Positions 30,628-40,533 of a stretch of DNA of 64,000 nucleotides are shown piece by piece. The stretch spans positions 380,389 to 444,388 of the forward strand of contig NZ_LMVC01000003.1 of the NCBI RefSeq assembly GCF_001510655.1, in the 5' to 3' direction. The notes beneath the pieces were generated by a model, which was given only the letters and a program-made list of their open reading frames with translations, was not told the DNA's origin and ran no database searches. The DNA is from Fictibacillus sp. FJAT-27399. GTDB lineage: Bacteria > Bacillota > Bacilli > Bacillales > Fictibacillaceae. Each line of letters opens with the position of its first letter. Within the stretch, counting starts at the first letter, position 1. Position numbers and translations under genes: made by a program.

Positions 30628-33600
30628 ATGAAGGGTCCAGAATTGATCAAGGACTTGTTTGACCTGAAGGAAAAGGGATATTTAAAATATGAAGATTACT
30701 TAAGAGTGGTTGAAGGGATCAACCGCTATGAAAAGGACCAGAGAAGGATTGCGGAAGGGAAGGAACCGTATATACAGGCAACATCCGGACCAAAGCGCTC
30801 GGAGGAAACACCCCAGGTTGAGAGGGAACAGCCGAACATGACCAGCACGGTGCCAGCGGCTCAGGATCAGCCTGTACCGAAGCCGAGGCCAGTGACTCAA
30901 CCAGCCCCCAAGCCGGCACTGACCGCTGAACAAAAGCGGGAGCGGAACTTGACGCTGCTCATGACAGCGGGTGTCGTGCTTCTTCTGCTTGGCGGGCTTA
31001 CCCTTGCAACGAGCAACTGGGACGTATTCAGTTCTCTGGCGAAAACCTTGCTTGTAGGCGGAATCGCCGCTCTATTCGGAGGGCTCGGTGCATTGTCACA
31101 GCGGGTGCTTCACATCAGGAAGACAGCATTTGCGTTCTTTGTGCTGTTTGCGCTATTCGTGCCGATCACCATTCTGTCGGCAGGATATTTTGAGCTGTTT
31201 GGCAGCTGGCTGAGTTTTTCGGGGAACGGTAAGTATGTGCTGGGGGCTGTAACCAGTCTAATCTGTCTGCCGATTTATTGGATGTTCACGAAGTCGTTTT
31301 CATCCAAATTGTTCGCCTGGTTTACACTGATAGCTTCAGCTATCGGCTATGCGTTTGTTCTTTTGGCGTTCGGCATTGAGAAGAACGCTTTCTATTTTGC
31401 ATATGCACTCGGAAATGCGGGTTACATCTATCTTTTTCATGTGCGAAAAGCGAAGGAGGCAGACATTTATCAAAAGGTCTTGCCCATCTTTATTCAAAGC
31501 AATCTGATCCTATCCACGTTATTCATTATCATTTCGTTTGAACAGCCGCTTTCTCAGAGCTTTAACCTGATATTGACCGCTGTTCTGTATTTGGCGATGA
31601 GAATGGTCAACAAACGGGTGGAGTATGAGCTCTTGTTTATGGCTTTTGTTTCGTATGGCCTCTATCAGCTCGTTGAACAAGCCGCTGGTGCCGGGCTGAG
31701 CCTGGTCCTCATTCCAATTGTGCCGGTGGTGCTGCTCGCTGTTGCCCGCTATTCGAAGGGCAATTTGAAAAAGTACTACCAGATCGCCAACGGGGCTGTC
31801 TCTGCTCTTGCGTTTTTACTCGTTACGGGAAAAGGGCTGATGCTTTCAAGCGGTGAGGGAAGCGTGTGGATGTTTCTGGGGTATATCGTGATTGCCGGTA
31901 ACTTTGTTTACTTAAGCTATAACACGGCTTTCCGCCTCTTTACGTATCTTGCGCCTTTTTACATTTTCAGCGCTGCGCTGGAGGTGTATCATCTCACCAG
32001 CCCGTCCAGCATAAAGTATTGGCCGCTTGCTATCGGAATATCCGGGCTGGTTGCGTATGTGATCGGCCAGTTCATTGTGCCGATCCGTCGTTCCAGCCTT
32101 TATGTTGGCGGAGCGTTCCTGATGGCTGGTTTCGGATTGACGCTGCTGATTCCTGAGTATTGGCAGACAGTGGGTCTCGCCCTCCTGTTGACAGGACTGG
32201 GGGCCAGACATTATTTGACCGAGCAGGGCATCTCTCAAAAAGTATTTGGTGCAGGTGTCTCTGTCTTCCTGTTCTTTGCGGGCTTTTCAATGGGAATGGC
32301 GCTTATTCCTGACCCAGATCGTGCGCTCGCGACTGGACTGGGAACAATACTTCTGGCTGCACTTTATTATTGGAAAAAAACAGACCGCATTCTCGGTCAA
32401 TACGCATTGATCGGTGCGATGTTCGTTTCTCTTATCAGTTTTCTTGCCTCCTTTGACACGGAAGCCGACTGGATCCGTCTCGTTTGCAGTTTGCTGTTTA
32501 GTTGTATGATGTTCGTGGGGACGCGGTATTTTAAACAGAGTGTCGGTTATGGAGTGGTGCAGGCAGGATTGTTCTTTGTTTTTTATGCGCTGCTTCACTT
32601 GACGGCAGATCCGCTGAGCGAACGGCTCACACTGATCACGATTGCCGCTCTCCTTTTTGTTTCCTATGAAGTGTTAAAGCGGGTGGAACGCCAAAGCCAT
32701 CTGCCTGCGCTGGTTGTCGGCCAAGCGGCTCTTCTGTACGCGGTATTCTATAACTTCATTACTTCGGGTGAAACGCTGCCGTATCTCTTGCTGACGATTT
32801 TATTTGGGTTATATGTATGGCGTTCGGTGTTTGAAGCGGAGAGAAAATACAGTCTGTACGCTGGACTGACCGTTTTATCCGCGGCATTCGGTTTCATGGT
32901 CAACGAATGGTTCCCTAACGAGAATCGTCTCGTCTACAGCTTGTTGCTGCTGGCTGCTTATTTTGTTCTTTCAAAAGCCTGGAAGGAACGGCTTAGATGG
33001 TATATCGTTCCGTTCTCCATTCTGGTGATGGCCGAATACCTGGCTGATTCCTATTACAGCGGAGACGTAATCTCTCTTTGGTTCTATATCGGTGTCATCT
33101 TTGTGTTCATGGCGTTTTTCCACTCACTAAAAGGGTATTGGAGAACGGCTGCAGCCTTTCCGTTGATTTTTTTCTGGCTCGGAATGGCCGATTTGATGGA
33201 TATTTACAGTCTTTCTTCTCCACTCCGTGCGGTCGTGTGGTATGCGATCGGTATTCTGTTTACCGCAATCGGAATGTTTTTATATGAAAAGCTGTATCAT
33301 CACGAGAATGAGGAAAAAGTTGATTTTTACGGAATAGCGGGGCTGGTCTATGTATGGGCCGGCTGCATGCAGGCTGTGGAATGGGTATTTATCACAGGAT
33401 TCACCCTGATTGCGTTATTGCTGTACCAGCATTCAAGACGGATCAATGAGGTTCCTATCGCACAAAAAGTGCTTCAAACGCTGTCGCTGCTCGTTGGTCT
33501 GTTAACCTACTATACGATCATCGACATGATTGATTTCCCTGAGTATCTTATGACAGAGCTGTATGTCTTGCCTTGGATCCTAGTCAGTTATCTGCTGACG

Positions 33601-34002
33601 CGAAAGACGTGGAATCTGAGCGAAAAGGTGATCATGTATGTTCAATACAGCTTGATCGGCGTCATCTCATTGATTCTTATGATTGATGCGATGTACAGCT
33701 ATAAAATAATCGATGCAATTATTCTTGGCACACTGGCTGTTATCGCTATCCTCTATGGCTTTGTTTCCAAACAAAAAAGCTACTTTTTCAGCGGTTTGAT
33801 CGTGCTGCTGGTCAATGTACTCGTGCAGACCCGGCCATACTGGGGCAACATGCCGTGGTGGGTGTACCTGTTGATCGCAGGAATCCTGCTGATCGGGTTT
33901 GCCGGCTATAATGAATTTAAAAAACAGAAGGGCATTGAGTCTCCATCGCTGAAAGAGCAGCTCCTCCGAAAATGGGGCACGTGGTTCGGGGCCTGGAAGT
34001 AA
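30628..34002 (+). CDS. Large polytopic membrane protein (DUF2157-like), 1124 residues
   Basis: The first ~45 residues form a small helical module (MKGPELIKDLFDLKEKGYL, then YEDYLRVVEGINRYEKDQRR). A Pro/Gln/Lys-rich linker follows to about residue 105. The rest is roughly 30 membrane helices of regular length, starting with LTLLMTAGVVLLLLGGLTLA. The pattern (short soluble head, repeated hydrophobic helices, SNW near the first helix) resembles giant DUF2157-type membrane proteins of bacilli, whose function is unknown. The frame is open from 30589; the ATG at 30628 starts the conserved-looking module. It stands alone, closed by a terminator. Confidence 0.72.
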   Translation: MKGPELIKDLFDLKEKGYLKYEDYLRVVEGINRYEKDQRRIAEGKEPYIQATSGPKRSEETPQVEREQPNMTSTVPAAQDQPVPKPRPVTQPAPKPALTAEQKRERNLTLLMTAGVVLLLLGGLTLATSNWDVFSSLAKTLLVGGIAALFGGLGALSQRVLHIRKTAFAFFVLFALFVPITILSAGYFELFGSWLSFSGNGKYVLGAVTSLICLPIYWMFTKSFSSKLFAWFTLIASAIGYAFVLLAFGIEKNAFYFAYALGNAGYIYLFHVRKAKEADIYQKVLPIFIQSNLILSTLFIIISFEQPLSQSFNLILTAVLYLAMRMVNKRVEYELLFMAFVSYGLYQLVEQAAGAGLSLVLIPIVPVVLLAVARYSKGNLKKYYQIANGAVSALAFLLVTGKGLMLSSGEGSVWMFLGYIVIAGNFVYLSYNTAFRLFTYLAPFYIFSAALEVYHLTSPSSIKYWPLAIGISGLVAYVIGQFIVPIRRSSLYVGGAFLMAGFGLTLLIPEYWQTVGLALLLTGLGARHYLTEQGISQKVFGAGVSVFLFFAGFSMGMALIPDPDRALATGLGTILLAALYYWKKTDRILGQYALIGAMFVSLISFLASFDTEADWIRLVCSLLFSCMMFVGTRYFKQSVGYGVVQAGLFFVFYALLHLTADPLSERLTLITIAALLFVSYEVLKRVERQSHLPALVVGQAALLYAVFYNFITSGETLPYLLLTILFGLYVWRSVFEAERKYSLYAGLTVLSAAFGFMVNEWFPNENRLVYSLLLLAAYFVLSKAWKERLRWYIVPFSILVMAEYLADSYYSGDVISLWFYIGVIFVFMAFFHSLKGYWRTAAAFPLIFFWLGMADLMDIYSLSSPLRAVVWYAIGILFTAIGMFLYEKLYHHENEEKVDFYGIAGLVYVWAGCMQAVEWVFITGFTLIALLLYQHSRRINEVPIAQKVLQTLSLLVGLLTYYTIIDMIDFPEYLMTELYVLPWILVSYLLTRKTWNLSEKVIMYVQYSLIGVISLILMIDAMYSYKIIDAIILGTLAVIAILYGFVSKQKSYFFSGLIVLLVNVLVQTRPYWGNMPWWVYLLIAGILLIGFAGYNEFKKQKGIESPSLKEQLLRKWGTWFGAWK

Positions 34003-34013
34003 AATAGCGAAAG

Positions 34014-34044
34014 GACAGTTCCTCTTATAGGAGCTGTCTTTTTT
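34014..34044 (+). terminator. Terminator of the large membrane protein gene
   Basis: GACAGTTCCT pairs with AGGAGCTGTC (34029-34038), followed by T6. Confidence 0.88.
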
Positions 34045-34119
34045 GGGGTGTTTGTGGAAAGATTGTTCATCGTACTTGTACATTATTGGTATAAAGATGC
34101 TATATAGCATTTAATAAAA

Positions 34120-34421
34120 GGGCTTTTTTCGTAAGCTTTGTTGCTTTTGGGAGTGGTTGATTTCCGTTTCAGGATGCTCGCTTTCCGCGGGGCGTGCGGT
34201 GAGCCTTACCGGCGCCAGCGCCTACTTTCTCGGCGCATGCGCCTGTGGGTCTCACCTGTCCCGCTGCTCCCGCAGGACAAGGAAGGCTTCGGCAGCGTTA
34301 TATCGCACGAAGAAAATGTGAAATTCATTTTCGAGGAGTCTCGCACCTTACACTCCAATCAACTTATCAATGAAGCTTCTTTACAAGAAGGTTCCCAAGC
34401 AACAATCTTTTAGAAAACAGC
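34120..34421. repeat. MITE-like structured repeat, copy C, with a flanking 9-bp direct repeat
   Basis: Same block order as copies A and B. The ends are GGGCTTTTTTC and GAAAACAGC. TTAATAAAA stands immediately on both sides (34111-34119 and 34422-34430), which looks like a target site duplication. Relative to copy B it carries about 60 extra bases (near 34277-34336) between CCCGCAGGA and GTCTCGC. The extra part itself contains GAAAATG and CATTTTC facing each other. Short frames inside are not genes. Confidence 0.85.
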
Positions 34422-34455
34422 TTAATAAAAAATATCTTACGCCAATTCGGGTCAC

Positions 34456-35175
34456 TTATTGATAAACTGACTTTGGAATTTTAATAAATGGATTCCCATC
34501 ATCATATGATGCAATTTCATATTCATCATAATCTTGAAATAGCAGATAAATTCCGTCTTTATAAAACGAGAATTGAGAGTTTTTGTTAACTGGAACGTCG
34601 CTTAATTGAAATACAGAATCAGAATACGGTTTATGTGTACTAAGATATTTATATGCATACTTTTGTACTTTTTTATAATTGCAAGATGTTTTAAGAATAT
34701 CATTAATTTTATAGTGTTTACCTGTTGAAAGGTCAAAGTTATACATTGTTACTTTGCCTTTTCCATGTGCTCCACCAGTATAAGTGTATTCCAAATAATA
34801 GATACTCAATTTACCATTTGAATTATGCTTTACTTGATAAAGAGAGTTGAATGAATATTTACATTTTTTAGGGGTTTTTTTACAGAAATCTTCTTTTTGA
34901 ATCACTTTTTCTGCTTTCTTTACATTAAGGTATGATTTATACGAATTTTCAGCTGCTTTTTTAAGCGTGGAATTAATCTTACTAGCCGTATTTTTATTGA
35001 TTCCGTAAACTTGAGGATACCGTAATAAATAAATACCTTTATATGAGTGTTTTGTAAATTCAGCTTTTTGTGAGCTTGCATCAGAGTCTGTACTTGGCAC
35101 GAAAAAAGAAAAGGAAAAAACCATGATTAACAGAACTGCTGAGATCATTCTCAAAAAAGATGATCGTTTTTTCAT
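34456..35175 (-). CDS. Secreted DUF4163/DUF3298-type protein
   Basis: 239 residues. The ATG at 35175 has GGGAGG upstream and begins a signal peptide (KKRSSFLRM, then ISAVLLIMVFSFSFFV). The frame is open upstream to 35265 without a better site. The mature part has a DUF4163-like segment (about 35-130) with two cysteines in FCKKTPKKC, the YYLEYTYTGGAHG motif, and a DUF3298-like end (LSTGKHYKINDIL ... FYKDGIYLLFQDYD). The same two-domain arrangement occurs in the sensor part of RsiV and the N-terminal part of PdaC; no catalytic domain follows here. Role unknown, extracellular. Confidence 0.75.
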   Translation of the reverse strand: MKKRSSFLRMISAVLLIMVFSFSFFVPSTDSDASSQKAEFTKHSYKGIYLLRYPQVYGINKNTASKINSTLKKAAENSYKSYLNVKKAEKVIQKEDFCKKTPKKCKYSFNSLYQVKHNSNGKLSIYYLEYTYTGGAHGKGKVTMYNFDLSTGKHYKINDILKTSCNYKKVQKYAYKYLSTHKPYSDSVFQLSDVPVNKNSQFSFYKDGIYLLFQDYDEYEIASYDDGNPFIKIPKSVYQ

Positions 35176-35694
35176 GTGAAATCCTCCCAGTCCCAAAAGA
35201 TTTCTAATTGAACATATAGGTAAAGAAATTCTCCGCTTGAACTTTGGTATTAATATCCACGCCAATAACCCTTTATATGTTTAGACGAAATGTATGTTAG
35301 GAAGTTACAAAATTTTATTTAAGGGCATGTATATTGCACAGTACGTTGATGATATGCAGCAGAGTTTGAATAGATACGCGGGTAAAATCTCCTTAATATA
35401 TTTCATCCCAAACTGCATTTTAACCATACGGTAAAAGAAGTTTTTGGGACAAAAAATCATTAATGCTTTGGTTTTTGTGTGTTTCTAGGCCTTTTGGACG
35501 GACTAATCACTTTTAACAACTTTTAAAAAACTTATAATTATCATATAATAGTAGATGATTTAGTATTTAAATGATTGTAATACATTATGATATGGTTATA
35601 ACTGGGACAGAAAAAGTGTGTGACTAGATCGCATCTTAGCTTGGTGTGAGGCCTGCATCTTTTCTGCAAATTTTAGGCGAAAAGGTTGGTAAAA
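35176..35694. other. Divergent intergenic region before mqo
   Basis: About 520 bp, strongly AT-rich. Two TATAAT hexamers (35533-35538 and 35544-35549) are possible -10 elements, but neither has a convincing -35 at 16-18 bp. I see no gene, riboswitch fold or terminator. Confidence 0.4.
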
Positions 35695-37200
35695 ATGAGC
35701 AGCAGAGAAACTAACACTGACGTCATTTTAATTGGCGCCGGAATCATGAGTGCGACTTTAGGGACAATCTTGAAAGAATTAGTACCGGAATGGGAAATTA
35801 AAGTGTTTGAGAAGCTCGAAAACGCAGGAGAGGAAAGCTCTAACGAATGGAATAATGCGGGAACGGGGCATGCGGCACTGTGCGAGCTTAACTACACGGT
35901 CGAAAAACCGGATGGGTCTGTAGATATTAGTAAAGCTATAAAAATTAATGAACAGTTTCAGCTTTCAACGCAGTTCTGGTCCTATCTTGTAAACGGCAAG
36001 CTGATACGTAATCCAGAGAATTTTATCAAGCCATTGCCCCATATGAGTTTAGTACAAGGGGAAGAAAACGTAGCGTTTTTAAAGAAACGTTTTAAAGCGC
36101 TGTCAAACAATCCGCTATTTCAAGGGATGGAATTTTCCGATGTTCCGGAAAAACTGTTGGAATGGATTCCGCTTATCATGGAAGGCCGTTCATTGAATGA
36201 ACCGATTGCAGCTACCAAAATTGACTCTGGAACAGATGTCAACTTTGGTGCGTTGACGCGTATGTTGTTTGACCATTTAAAGACTAAAAACGTCGATATC
36301 AAATACAAACATAGTGTTGATAATATTAAACGTACAAGCGATGGGTCGTGGGAATTGAAAGTGAAAAATCTCGATAGCGGGAGCGCAGAACGCCATACGG
36401 CAAAATTTGTCTTTATTGGTGGCGGAGGAGGAAGCCTGCATTTACTGCAAAAATCCGGTATTCCTGAAGGGAAACATATCGGAGGATTCCCGGTAAGCGG
36501 AATCTTCATGGTATGCAAAAATCCGGATGTCATAGCGCAGCAGCATGCAAAAGTATACGGCAAAGCTAAGGTTGGGGCTCCGCCAATGTCTGTTCCGCAT
36601 CTTGATACCAGATATATCGACAATAAGAAATCGTTGCTATTTGGACCATTTGCCGGCTTCTCACCAAAGTTCTTAAAAACTGGTTCCTTGTTGGATTTAG
36701 TAACTTCCGTAAAACCGGATAATGTCTTAACGATGCTGGCGGCAGGTGCAAAAGAGATGTCATTGACAAAGTATCTGATTCAGCAAGTTATGTTATCAAA
36801 GGAACAGCGCATGGAAGAGCTGCGGGAATTTATTCCGACCGCCAAAAGCGAGGATTGGGATTTAGTCGTAGCTGGCCAACGTGTGCAAGTTATTAAAGAT
36901 ACAGAGGCAGGCGGCAAAGGAACACTTCAATTTGGTACGGAAGTGATTACTGCTGCTGATGGCTCGATCGCAGCATTACTAGGCGCATCTCCGGGTGCTT
37001 CTACTGCCGTTCACGTTATGCTTGAGGTAATCAAAAAATGCTTCCCGCAGCATATGGAAGAGTGGGAACCGAAAATCAAAGAAATGATTCCTTCTTATGG
37101 TGTTTCACTAATGGAAAACCCAGAGCTTCTGCACGAAATTCATTCTTCAACAGCACAGGCGCTTGGTCTAAGGAAAAAAAAAGAGATGGCCTTTAGTTAA
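35695..37200 (+). CDS. mqo: Malate:quinone oxidoreductase, C-terminus possibly frameshifted
   Basis: FAD-dependent membrane-associated enzyme that oxidises malate to oxaloacetate and reduces quinone. 501 residues with the FAD-binding start [17 protein letters not shown], then [38 protein letters not shown] and [16 protein letters not shown]. The ATG at 35695 follows AAAAGG; a TTG at 35686 also fits the frame. The last codons follow an A9 run (37174-37182) and end at TAA 37198-37200. A one-base shift there would continue with [20 protein letters not shown] to a stop at 37271-37273, close to the terminator. Confidence 0.93.
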   Translation: MSSRETNTDVILIGAGIMSATLGTILKELVPEWEIKVFEKLENAGEESSNEWNNAGTGHAALCELNYTVEKPDGSVDISKAIKINEQFQLSTQFWSYLVNGKLIRNPENFIKPLPHMSLVQGEENVAFLKKRFKALSNNPLFQGMEFSDVPEKLLEWIPLIMEGRSLNEPIAATKIDSGTDVNFGALTRMLFDHLKTKNVDIKYKHSVDNIKRTSDGSWELKVKNLDSGSAERHTAKFVFIGGGGGSLHLLQKSGIPEGKHIGGFPVSGIFMVCKNPDVIAQQHAKVYGKAKVGAPPMSVPHLDTRYIDNKKSLLFGPFAGFSPKFLKTGSLLDLVTSVKPDNVLTMLAAGAKEMSLTKYLIQQVMLSKEQRMEELREFIPTAKSEDWDLVVAGQRVQVIKDTEAGGKGTLQFGTEVITAADGSIAALLGASPGASTAVHVMLEVIKKCFPQHMEEWEPKIKEMIPSYGVSLMENPELLHEIHSSTAQALGLRKKKEMAFS

Positions 37201-37296
37201 TTCTTTGGATGTAGAAACCATTAATGGACAAGCTTTCTATGATGAAGAGATTGAAAAGACAATGATTGAATAAAACAGAGATAAAATAAAATATTA

Positions 37297-37342
37297 AAAA
37301 CAGAACCTTTGATCCATCTTTGGATTGAAGGTTCTGTTTTTT
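37297..37342 (+). terminator. Terminator of mqo
   Basis: CAGAACCTTTGATCCA (37301-37316) pairs with TGGATTGAAGGTTCTG (37321-37336) with one mismatch pair, then T6. It lies 97 bp after the annotated stop but only 24 bp after the stop in the alternative frame. Confidence 0.88.
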
Positions 37343-37498
37343 AAATTCGCATCAACTAACGGGCTGCAATTGCAGAAAGGCATCTAATTAAATGTCTTTT
37401 TATTTTGGCCTCAATAGGTTTTTTTACGTTCAATTGTTTGTATAAAAGAAAGGGGGTTGATAGAATGAACCTAAAAATCCCAGTCAGGAGGAACAGCA

Positions 37499-38266
37499 AT
37501 GGATCTTACGGGAAACACCATTTTGATAACAGGCGGGGCTTCAGGGATCGGATTTTCTTTCGCTGAACGTTTTATAAAAAAAGGAAACAAGGTCATTGCA
37601 GTTGGCCGGCGGGAAGACAAGCTGGCAGAAGCAAAAGAGATGCTCCCAGAACTGCATATAAAAGTGTGTGATGTTTCCAAAGAGGAAGAACGCATTGAAC
37701 TGGTTGAGTGGGCAGTCAATGAATTTCCGGATCTCAATCTATTGGTGAATAATGCCGGAATTCAGCAGCGAGTAAATTTGAAAAACGCCACTCATGACTG
37801 GAGTTATTATCAAAATGAGTTGGCGATCAATATTGAAGGTCCCATCCATTTGTCCATGCTGTTAATTCCTCACCTGAAAAAACAAAAAAGGGCAGCCATC
37901 ATGAACGTAACATCAGGATTGGCGATACAGCCAGGAGTCTGGGTTCCGATTTATAGTGCGACAAAAGCTGCGATGCACTCCTTTACGCTTACACTAAGAC
38001 ATCAGCTGGCAGACACGAATATTGAGATCGTGGAAGTGATTCCTCCTGCTGTAAATACCGACCTGGGAGGGGTAGGTTTGCATACGTTCGGTGCTCCGTT
38101 GGATGATTTCGCAGATACCATTTTTGAAGGATTAAAAAAGGAACAATTGGAGGTTGGTTACGGCGGGACAGAAGAGCGTCTTAGCGCTCCGAGGGAAGAA
38201 ATTCAACAAGGAATCAAGATGGCGTGGCAAAACTTTCAGAAGAACAATCCGGATTTTATGAAGTGA
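37499..38266 (+). CDS. Short-chain dehydrogenase/reductase (DltE-like)
   Basis: 255 residues, classical SDR: NAD(P)-binding TGGASGIG at about 11-18, NNAG at about 85-88, and the catalytic Ser and Tyr-x3-Lys in NVTSGLAIQ and YSATKAA. The C-terminal part is of the DltE/YvrD type (VIPPAVNTDLGG ... ALDDFADTIFEGL-like). Substrate unknown; B. subtilis DltE lies in the dlt operon, which is absent here. AGGAGGAA precedes the ATG. Confidence 0.85.
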   Translation: MDLTGNTILITGGASGIGFSFAERFIKKGNKVIAVGRREDKLAEAKEMLPELHIKVCDVSKEEERIELVEWAVNEFPDLNLLVNNAGIQQRVNLKNATHDWSYYQNELAINIEGPIHLSMLLIPHLKKQKRAAIMNVTSGLAIQPGVWVPIYSATKAAMHSFTLTLRHQLADTNIEIVEVIPPAVNTDLGGVGLHTFGAPLDDFADTIFEGLKKEQLEVGYGGTEERLSAPREEIQQGIKMAWQNFQKNNPDFMK

Positions 38267-38270
38267 TCTT

Positions 38271-38302
38271 AATCCCCTTTCATTTGGAAAGGGGATTTTG
38301 TT
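38271..38302 (+). terminator. Terminator of the SDR gene
   Basis: AATCCCCTTTC pairs with GAAAGGGGATT (38287-38297) around ATTTG, followed by TTG and T's. Confidence 0.82.
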
Positions 38303-38334
38303 GTTACAGGGTGAATAACTCCATTTTGTGCTCT

Positions 38335-39090
38335 TTATCTGGCCTCAAAATGAGACTCTTCAATCCTGACGATACTGATCTCTTCATGCTGCTCTTTTAT
38401 TTTTTTTGCCAGGCTTTCTACACCAAATATCTCGGTAAACGTATGGCTTCCGGCAATAAGATTGATTCCTGCAAACTGGGCATATTGGATACTGTATAAC
38501 GTAGCTTCACCTGTTATGTAGGTATCACATCCGGCATCCACTGCCTTTTTGATAGTGTTGGAGGAATGGCCCGCTCCCGTCACCATACCGATCCGTTTCA
38601 CTGGCCGGTCATGATGCTTCCAGGCACGAACGTGTTCGTTTAAGGTTAGGGTTGTTTTTACAGTCAGGACTTCAAAGGATTGCGGTTCAGTCAACTCGCC
38701 GATCCCTGGAATGTCGCCCTCATCATAGATGGAGAGTTGAATGATATTGTTGATCTCAAGTTCGTTCATCAGCGATGTGCACGTTCCAAATTCCACATAA
38801 TCAAGTGGCCCGTGAATATAGAAGTGGCTCATGTTGTATTCTTTTAACTTTTCCATGCAGACATCCCGTAAACCGTAGAGGAAATCCCACGCATCATGAT
38901 GCGTCAGCAGCAGGTCAACGTTTTGAGCGGCAGCAAGCTCTATAGCTTCCAGGGAAAGATTAGTGCAGTAGCCAACTCTCTTAATCTCGTTCTTTACACA
39001 GCTCGTGAAACCATAATCATTATGAAACTCACTAAGAAGCTCTTCAGGAAAAAGTGATTTAATCGTATCTTCAAATCGATCCAGGTTCAT
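38335..39090 (-). CDS. NIF3/DUF34 family dinuclear metal-binding protein
   Basis: 251 residues. The family's metal-ligand segments are present: LLLTHHDAWD near residue 63, GAGHSSNTIKKAVDAGCDTY, YITGEATLY and the C-terminal AGSHTFTEIFG. It is of the short type, without the inserted PII-like domain. NIF3-like proteins are widespread; the biochemical role is unresolved, with GTP cyclohydrolase-like or hydrolase activity discussed. Downstream of, and probably co-transcribed with, the RNPP-type regulator gene. Confidence 0.82.
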   Translation of the reverse strand: MNLDRFEDTIKSLFPEELLSEFHNDYGFTSCVKNEIKRVGYCTNLSLEAIELAAAQNVDLLLTHHDAWDFLYGLRDVCMEKLKEYNMSHFYIHGPLDYVEFGTCTSLMNELEINNIIQLSIYDEGDIPGIGELTEPQSFEVLTVKTTLTLNEHVRAWKHHDRPVKRIGMVTGAGHSSNTIKKAVDAGCDTYITGEATLYSIQYAQFAGINLIAGSHTFTEIFGVESLAKKIKEQHEEISIVRIEESHFEAR

Positions 39091-39115
39091 AAGTGGAACT
39101 CCTTTTGATTTTATA

Positions 39116-39128
39116 GGTGCCTGGCACC
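39116..39128. repeat. Half copy of the 50-bp palindromic repeat
   Basis: A single arm GGTGCCTGGCACC followed by CGGTTTTT, in the 44-bp gap between the regulator gene and the NIF3 gene. The second arm and most of the core are missing. Confidence 0.75.
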
Positions 39129-39134
39129 CGGTTT

Positions 39135-40373
39135 TTAAATGAATGAGCTCTCGACGCTGTTGGCTTCACAGTAGCATTCGCTTGAGCGCTTGTACTGTTT
39201 CTTCCGGTAATAATAATCGCCCAGCTGTTCATAGCACATCCGGATATACATGAATTCATCCTTCTGCTTGAAGATGGGAAGGGCGGTCTCTTCAAGAAAA
39301 ATCTTATAATCTTCTTCGTTACGTCTTTTTTGCACTTGAAATTGCAGGATCTTCAGCAGGCAGTAGGTTTCGTTCAGTTCGCCTTTTAACAGCACTAGCC
39401 CTTTTTCAATCCAGCGGGTGGCATCTTCAATCTCGTTCAGCTGAAAAAGGTTACGGGCGAGAAGGTAGATCGTAAGCTCCCCGCCTTGCAGATCTTTGCG
39501 CACATTAAGAGATTTTAAGAAATAATCGATCGCTTCCCACGGCTTCTTTTGCTTATGATAGACAATCCCAATATTATGATAGATATGTATCTTTAAATGG
39601 CCGATGTCCGGCAGGGATTCGATGCCTTTCAGCGCCTTTTTAAAATAGGAGAGGGCAGTTGCGTGTTCGTTAATCCGGTTGTAGTTGATGCCCAACAGGA
39701 TGTAGCAATCGACCACTTTAAAAAATAAGATGTTTTTGTTGAACTCTTCCATCGCCCGCTCGGAGTGAAAGATGGAAAGTGTAATCTTACCCAACCGGCT
39801 GTAGATGAGTGCAAGCTGGTAATGGTACTCCGGCTCATTTACATATTCGCTTGCTTTTAAATACAGCTCCAGCGCTTTTTGAAAGTGTCCTTTTAAGTAT
39901 TCATTCAATCCTGAAAAGTAAAAGTAGTATCCTTCAATCTCTTTTGGCATATACGTCATGTATTTTTCTGCAAAAGCCAGCTGCTCTTCGGCTTTGTTAA
40001 ATTCTCTAATAAGCAAAAAATGCCGGGTAGCGGCCAGGTGAAACATCGTTAAAAGTTCTATGTCGGTGATGCCTTTAATCTTTTTCTCGATCGCTGCGTA
40101 ATGGTCGGCGGAAGCAGGTCGATTTCTTGCTTTTATATCTTCATACCAATTAAAAATCATCTTCTTGATGCCATCGCTTGAGGAGGATTGCAGCAGCTCA
40201 TCGTATTCAATATTCAGCCTTTTGCAAAGCAAAATTAGAATTTCCCGAGAAGGGACGATGCTGTTGTTCTCGACTTTACTAAGGTAGGGAACTGAACATA
40301 TGCCAGAAGTGAGTTCTTTTTGGGTAAGTTTATTTTTTTCTCTAAAATACTTAATTTTCTCCCCTCTAATCAT
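39135..40373 (-). CDS. RNPP-type (NprR/PlcR-like) peptide-responsive regulator
   Basis: 412 residues. An XRE helix-turn-helix occupies the first ~60 (GEKIKYFREKNKLTQKELTSG, SVPYLSKVENNSIVPSRE). The remainder is a right-handed superhelix of about nine TPR-like repeats (YQLALIYSRLGKITLSIFHS, CYILLGINYNRINEHATALS, YHNIGIVYHKQKKPWEAIDY). Length and layout match NprR. Members normally bind a short secreted peptide encoded just downstream; the 44-bp gap to the next gene has no room for one. It is divergent from the StyA-like gene, which it may control. AGAGGTGG precedes the ATG. Confidence 0.82.
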   Translation of the reverse strand: MIRGEKIKYFREKNKLTQKELTSGICSVPYLSKVENNSIVPSREILILLCKRLNIEYDELLQSSSSDGIKKMIFNWYEDIKARNRPASADHYAAIEKKIKGITDIELLTMFHLAATRHFLLIREFNKAEEQLAFAEKYMTYMPKEIEGYYFYFSGLNEYLKGHFQKALELYLKASEYVNEPEYHYQLALIYSRLGKITLSIFHSERAMEEFNKNILFFKVVDCYILLGINYNRINEHATALSYFKKALKGIESLPDIGHLKIHIYHNIGIVYHKQKKPWEAIDYFLKSLNVRKDLQGGELTIYLLARNLFQLNEIEDATRWIEKGLVLLKGELNETYCLLKILQFQVQKRRNEEDYKIFLEETALPIFKQKDEFMYIRMCYEQLGDYYYRKKQYKRSSECYCEANSVESSFI

Positions 40374-40519
40374 GATCCACCTCTTTAATCCATTCTAGTT
40401 TTTTCTATCATATCATATAAAAAAACTGATTTTTCCTATTATATACATAATTTTGCCGATTTCTATCCTATTTTGTCTGTAAATGGCAAGGAGGTTTGAT
40501 TTCAAAGAGGATAAGTCGA

Positions 40520-40533
40520 ATTTCCTAGGAAAT
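40520..40533. promoter_or_regulatory. Candidate operator, 14-bp perfect palindrome
   Basis: ATTTCCTAGGAAAT lies in the 268-bp divergent region between the RNPP-type regulator and the StyA-like gene. Related half-sites TTTCCT or ATCCTA recur around it, near 40434, 40464 and 40557. Confidence 0.5.

Noticed and set aside
34138-34413. 91-codon frame inside repeat C
   Set aside because: Entirely repeat sequence, with similar shadow frames in copies A and B; no ribosome site.
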